Source: an archaeon (lineage in GTDB: Archaea; Thermoproteota; Bathyarchaeia; TCS64). Taken from it: 9,295 nt of DNA. The notes under the pieces are model-generated. The model was given only the letters and a program-made list of their open reading frames with translations, did not search any database and was not told the origin of the DNA. The stretch covers positions 1-9,295 of the forward strand of contig JAHLLU010000058.1 in the NCBI GenBank assembly GCA_020444005.1, read 5' to 3'. The number at the start of each line of letters is the position of its first letter. Position 1 is the first letter of the stretch. Position numbers and translations under genes: made by a program. Positions 6,518-9,295 of the stretch are shown in pieces.

Positions 6518-7704
6518 CCTAGCTCTGGCTCGACTAGGGCTACGTGTTTCCCACCCATGTAATAGACTCTCGGAGTAATGGGACTCATCCACACAGCCAA
6601 CTGATAAGGCTCCAAATCAGCTATCTCGCATAAACTGTGAGCATCATTGGACCCTGTTAGGCTGATGACTTCAACGATGTCACCGGTCTCGGCGTGTGTG
6701 TCTGATAGGTCTATTATGAGGTGGTTTATGCTAACACCTCCAATGATTGGGCAAATCTTACCTTGAACATTCACGATACCTTTCTTGCTGAGCTGCCGTA
6801 GATAGCCATCACTGTATCCGAGATGCATGGTGCCTACCTTCATACGCCTTGGAGCCACAAACGCACCCCCATAAGTCAATGGAGTACCCTGGTCAACCCA
6901 TTTCACATGCTCAAGCCGCCCCTTCAAAGCAAGAGCTTGACGTAATTCGATACCAGTGCTTCGTGCCTCCAGCATCGGGTACCAGCCAAAAAGCATTACA
7001 CCGGGACGTACAGCGTCTAGGCTGCTTTCTGGTCTGAGAAATATGCCGTGGCTGCTAGCTATACTCAGTGTCGATACCTGTACGCCTTTGACTGTGAGTT
7101 CTTCTTTTACTTCTTTGAGGCGTTTGATCTGCTCAAAGTCCATATCATCCTCAAGCAGTGTGCTGAATAATCCCTCGATCTTGATGTGAGGCAACTGAGC
7201 CATATACTCGATAAGGTTCACAGCCTCATTCCATCTGACGCCTACACGACCAAGTCCGGTATCAATTTTCACCCAAACAGACACATCTATCCCAAGCTCT
7301 GATGCGGCTTTGCTTAGTTTCTCGGCTGTTTCCCTGTGGTAAGATACTTGTGAGATGTGATTCTCTGCTATCCACCGGTACTGATCGTCCGTGTAGACTG
7401 GGTCCATGTTTATGACCCCACAGTCTAATCCTGCGTTTCGTATAGCCCGAGCCTCCCAGAGCTTCGCAACCAAGACACGTTTGACCCCTTTACTCATCAG
7501 GTATGCTGTGACTGGTGCGATACCATGAGCGTAGGCGTTCTTCTTCAGGCAGGGAATTATCTCAACTCCAGCTATCTTTTTTGCTTGTTCAAGGTTGAAT
7601 CCTATGTGGTCTAGGTTGATCTCTATCCATGAGCTGTAGCCTTGTGTCCGTTTCTGTATCTCTTCTGGAGTAGGCTGGTTTTGGAAGTAGCTCGAGAAAC
7701 TCAT
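6514..7704 (-). CDS. alr: Alanine racemase family protein (PLP-dependent)
   Basis: 396 residues from the ATG at 7704; a TTG at 7713 would add three. It is a fold-type III PLP enzyme that would interconvert L- and D-alanine in the cytoplasm. SWIEINLDHIGFNL opens the barrel at about 25-38. K54 in PCLKKNAYAHG is the PLP lysine. R153 lies in DTGLGRVGV, R233 in RPGVMLFGWYP, and Y297 in LGYSDGY is the second catalytic base. The usual TH(F/Y) after EG(L/V) is FSTLLED here, and the C-M-D region reads VSINH, so it is a diverged member, but both catalytic bases are kept. The first 20 residues are an extra extension. No clear SD or well-placed TATA was seen for the ATG. No peptidoglycan genes are nearby. 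A related amino acid could be the real substrate. Confidence 0.88.
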   Translation of the reverse strand: MSFSSYFQNQPTPEEIQKRTQGYSSWIEINLDHIGFNLEQAKKIAGVEIIPCLKKNAYAHGIAPVTAYLMSKGVKRVLVAKLWEARAIRNAGLDCGVINMDPVYTDDQYRWIAENHISQVSYHRETAEKLSKAASELGIDVSVWVKIDTGLGRVGVRWNEAVNLIEYMAQLPHIKIEGLFSTLLEDDMDFEQIKRLKEVKEELTVKGVQVSTLSIASSHGIFLRPESSLDAVRPGVMLFGWYPMLEARSTGIELRQALALKGRLEHVKWVDQGTPLTYGGAFVAPRRMKVGTMHLGYSDGYLRQLSKKGIVNVQGKICPIIGGVSINHLIIDLSDTHAETGDIVEVISLTGSNDAHSLCEIADLEPYQLAVWMSPITPRVYYMGGKHVALVEPELG

Positions 7705-7783
7705 GATTATCAAAGGGTTATTGTGTTGAAGAAGTTTTTCAAGCCTGTTTATTCGTGTTTTAACTTGAATTCCGCGAAAAGTG

Positions 7784-7793
7784 TTTATTAAAA
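7784..7793 (+). promoter_or_regulatory. TATA box for the 17-codon ORF / small membrane protein unit
   Basis: TTTATTAAAA starts 30 nt before the ATG at 7814, matching the spacing at the regulator gene, and CGAAAAG just upstream could serve as a BRE. It predicts a transcript that begins at the ATG of the 17-codon ORF rather than at the 67-codon gene. Confidence 0.6.
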
Positions 7794-7813
7794 ATGATTA
7801 AACAGAAACATCC

Positions 7814-7867
7814 ATGAACAAGAGTGTCTGGCTTACTAAGAGCCACATAAATGGGGTGCAGCGATGA
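7814..7867 (+). CDS. Putative leaderless 17-residue ORF coupled to the next gene
   Basis: ATG at 7814, product MNKSVWLTKSHINGVQR, stop TGA at 7865-7867 overlapping the ATG at 7864 as ATGA. The TATA box lies 30 nt before the ATG, so it should open a leaderless transcript. The last codons contain the GGGGTG Shine-Dalgarno of the downstream gene, so ribosomes translating it would cover and then free that site. It could be a leader peptide controlling the membrane protein, or a small protein in its own right. Small size makes it uncertain, although the promoter, reading frame and overlap agree. Confidence 0.5.
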   Translation: MNKSVWLTKSHINGVQR

Positions 7868-8067
7868 ATCTATTGAAACGTGTAGCCCCTTGGTTTACTT
7901 TGCTTGCTTCCGTGTTTTTCTTCTACGGATATTATCTGTTGATGTTCACCGGGGATCTGTTAGAGTCCGTGATGTTCATGTTAGCTTTCCTATCTTTCAT
8001 CTATGCATCAGTCATTATGGATGACGAGTGGGTGCTCAAAATAGGTGAAAACGAGTTCAGCAGCTAA
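7864..8067 (+). CDS. Small two-TM membrane protein of unknown function
   Basis: 67 residues, ATG at 7864 with GGGGTG at 7853-7858, 5 nt upstream. Two hydrophobic helices at about 8-28 (APWFTLLASVFFFYGYYLLM) and 33-52 are separated by a short TGDLLES turn. An acidic, polar C-terminal tail (MDDEWVLKIGENEFSS) follows, and by the positive-inside rule (K5, R6) the N-terminus is probably cytoplasmic. I do not recognise a family. It lies behind a 17-codon ORF and ahead of a hairpin/T-tract terminator, so it appears to be an independent short transcription unit divergent from the alanine racemase gene. Confidence 0.7.
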   Translation: MNLLKRVAPWFTLLASVFFFYGYYLLMFTGDLLESVMFMLAFLSFIYASVIMDDEWVLKIGENEFSS

Positions 8068-8125
8068 AGGGGGTGAGGTGGGGTTACCCATCCCAGCAAA
8101 AATAGAGTCCTAAACCAGTGAAGCG

Positions 8126-8147
8126 GCCGTAAAACGGCTTATTTTTT
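8126..8147 (+). terminator. Hairpin plus T-tract terminator after the small membrane gene
   Basis: GCCGT-AAA-ACGGC (8126-8138) is a perfect 5-bp stem, extendable through AAGC/GCTT with a 3-nt bulge, followed by TTATTTTTT. It sits in the 117-nt gap between the convergent small membrane gene and tandem-GNAT gene. T-rich stretches on the minus strand in the same gap (near 8156-8180) could end the opposing transcript. Confidence 0.55.
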
Positions 8148-8184
8148 ATCCAATCATATACAAAAACGTACACGACAAAACGGG

Positions 8185-9054
8185 TTAGAGGGCTTTCACC
8201 CATCGGATCATATCGTATCTCTCGGTGAACCCTGTTAACTCGTAGAGTCTGTTAGCTGGAGGCGTATTAGCTGCCTCACCTATGAACAACATTGAAGGAT
8301 CATATTTCTGGAGACGCCTGAATCCCTCACAGATCAAGGCACGACCAAGACCCTTGTTCCGGTACTCGGCAAGAGTCCCCATAGGCTCCAGTTCAGTCAA
8401 ACCAGTAGGCGGATCAAGCCTGAAAGTGCAGAACGAGACAATCTTACCATTCTCATCAACCACTACAAGGTCCAAGTCAGGATGATAGAAGGAAGCGGAT
8501 GCGTTTTCCTCCAATATTTCTCGGTTGAACCATTCACCGTGTCCGAACACTTGTCTAATGCATAACGCAAGTTCATCAAAATCATCAGGAGTCACTGACC
8601 TTATCCTGAAGCCTTCAGGTAGCTTGAAATCTGGAATAGGAGAGGACAAGTCACGAACCCGGAATATACCGGAAACCCGATCACGAGAAAAGCCACATTC
8701 TTGTAATACTTTTTCTCTCTCTGTTTCTCCATCCATCTCAATGATTTTCAATGTACCCTCCCAATTTGACCGGCTATAGTCTGTTAACCATGTCACCATC
8801 TCGGAGTAAAGCCCTACGTATCGTGGATGAACCATGATATAATAGAGAAGAAGCGAATCAGGCACAACGAGCCCTACAAGCGCCTCGTCGTAAAACCATA
8901 GATGTACGCCCGGGTCCATACTGCGGCTATTATTCTCGAAACGAGTAGGTAACCAGTTCTCTAATCCACCGGTCTCAGCGTAGAGATCTCGTAGGAAAGT
9001 CAGGACAAGGGAGTGATCTAACTCGTTATTGTATGCACGAGATGATACATTCAT
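8185..9054 (-). CDS. Tandem-GNAT N-acetyltransferase (MshD-like architecture)
   Basis: 289 residues, ATG at 9054. Two GNAT-fold halves are visible. The N-terminal half (about 1-135) keeps MVHPRYVGLYSEMV and LQECGF but lacks the R-x-x-G-x-G loop, so it is probably degenerate. The C-terminal half (about 148-289) has motif A ELEPMGTLAEYRNKGLGRA, with R232-x-x-G235-x-G237 for acyl-CoA binding, and motif B NRLYELTGF. The layout of an inactive N half and active C half is like mycothiol synthase and related tandem GNATs, but mycothiol is not expected here and the substrate is unknown. It is a single-gene unit. A TATA-like ATAAAAT at 9090-9084 gives a predicted leader of about 5 nt, and no SD is seen. 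Confidence 0.82.
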   Translation of the reverse strand: MNVSSRAYNNELDHSLVLTFLRDLYAETGGLENWLPTRFENNSRSMDPGVHLWFYDEALVGLVVPDSLLLYYIMVHPRYVGLYSEMVTWLTDYSRSNWEGTLKIIEMDGETEREKVLQECGFSRDRVSGIFRVRDLSSPIPDFKLPEGFRIRSVTPDDFDELALCIRQVFGHGEWFNREILEENASASFYHPDLDLVVVDENGKIVSFCTFRLDPPTGLTELEPMGTLAEYRNKGLGRALICEGFRRLQKYDPSMLFIGEAANTPPANRLYELTGFTERYDMIRWVKAL

Positions 9055-9083
9055 AAGGTATCTGCAGCATATCCAGAATATTC

Positions 9084-9090
9084 ATTTTAT
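9084..9090 (-). promoter_or_regulatory. Possible TATA box for the tandem-GNAT gene
   Basis: Minus-strand ATAAAAT, with its first T (9089) 35 nt before the ATG at 9054, predicts a start near 9059-9060 and a near-leaderless mRNA. The surrounding DNA is AT-rich, so the call is weak. Confidence 0.3.
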
Positions 9091-9110
9091 GCTGAAAAAA
9101 TGCTGAAAAA
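9089..9110 (+). repeat. Two tandem copies of ATGCTGAAAAA
   Basis: The 11-mer ATGCTGAAAAA occurs twice back to back at 9089-9099 and 9100-9110, just upstream of the tandem-GNAT gene and overlapping its possible TATA box. It could be a protein-binding site or a local duplication. Confidence 0.6.
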
Positions 9111-9165
9111 ACAGGATCAAGCATTGATCTACATACTAAAATTTTGGGGGGGGAGGGGAGTAACT

Positions 9166-9295
9166 ATGAAAAAGGCTGAAAGCAGATTATTTCAAGTAAA
9201 GAAGCCCCAGAACAGCCCAGATCGCGTCTTGATTAACGTAAAAAAGTGTATGAGTAACGGGTGTTTAATGACAAAAAACGTGTTGGTAAAAAAGA
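9166..9295 (+). CDS. Unrecognised ORF, 5' part only
   Basis: ATG at 9166 and 43 sense codons to the window edge with no stop. The visible product is lysine-rich (MKKAESRLFQVKKPQNSP at its N-terminus) with a CMSNGC segment at about 28-33 and no membrane helix or signal peptide. I do not recognise it. GGGAGGGGAG ends 5 nt before the ATG and could act as a strong SD. Alternatively, TAAAATTTT at 9137 is 29 nt upstream and would give a leaderless start. An open frame this short can occur by chance, so the call rests mainly on the upstream signals. Confidence 0.4.
   Translation, partial: MKKAESRLFQVKKPQNSPDRVLINVKKCMSNGCLMTKNVLVKK

Noticed and set aside
6514..7704. Altered conserved positions suggesting a dead alanine racemase
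   Set aside because: The PLP lysine (K54) and second base tyrosine (Y297), with R153 and R233, are present. The changed positions vary among active family members, so inactivity is not supported.
8068..8100. GGGGGTGAGGTGGGG as a Shine-Dalgarno for another small gene after 8067
   Set aside because: No ATG, and only a 10-codon GTG frame, follows. It is more likely part of the untranslated 3' region; a weak GGTGGG-GTTA-CCCATC hairpin is possible.
1..9295. tRNA, rRNA, CRISPR arrays, insertion sequences, prophage genes
   Set aside because: No cloverleaf, regularly spaced repeats, transposase motifs or terminal inverted repeats were found by eye on either strand.

Overview
The window looks like archaeal chromosomal DNA. 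First genes of transcription units have a TTTAWA-type TATA box whose first base lies 29-30 nt before the start codon, so the transcripts would be leaderless. Downstream genes in operons instead carry GGAGG-type Shine-Dalgarno sites. The regulator at 5720 belongs to an archaeal wHTH plus DUF1724 (FilR1-like) class, and two membrane proteins carry N-terminal zinc ribbons. By eye the GC content is mid-40s percent. An Asgard lineage such as Thorarchaeia would fit, but that is a guess from style. No rRNA, tRNA, CRISPR array, transposase or phage gene was seen.

Layout. 1-1313 (minus): a two-gene operon in which a zinc-ribbon, two-TM protein with a large folded central domain is followed by a zinc-ribbon RDD membrane protein cut by the window edge. 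1469-2461 (plus): a GNAT acetyltransferase of the type often seen near surface-polysaccharide genes, ending directly against the next gene. 2462-4218 (minus): an ABC exporter operon with a TTG-started ATPase followed by an ABC-2 permease. 4351-5618 (minus): a small unknown protein translationally coupled to a CPBP/Abi intramembrane protease. 5720-6517 (plus): the FilR1-like regulator, divergent from the protease pair. 6514-7704 (minus): an alanine racemase family protein whose stop codon overlaps the regulator's. 7814-8067 (plus): a 17-codon leaderless ORF coupled by ATGA to a 67-aa two-TM protein, then a hairpin/T-tract terminator. 8185-9054 (minus): a tandem-GNAT protein. 9166-end (plus): the start of an unrecognised ORF behind a G-rich tract.

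Functional picture (inference). Most of the genes concern the envelope: two zinc-ribbon membrane proteins, an ABC-2 exporter, an intramembrane protease and a small membrane protein, together with acetyltransferases and an amino-acid racemase. The clearest regulatory unit is the divergent regulator / small protein / CPBP protease group. The least described objects are the zinc-ribbon protein at 444-1313, the coupled 17-codon/67-codon pair at 7814-8067 and the 78-codon partner of the CPBP protease. All intergenic gaps are under 300 bases.
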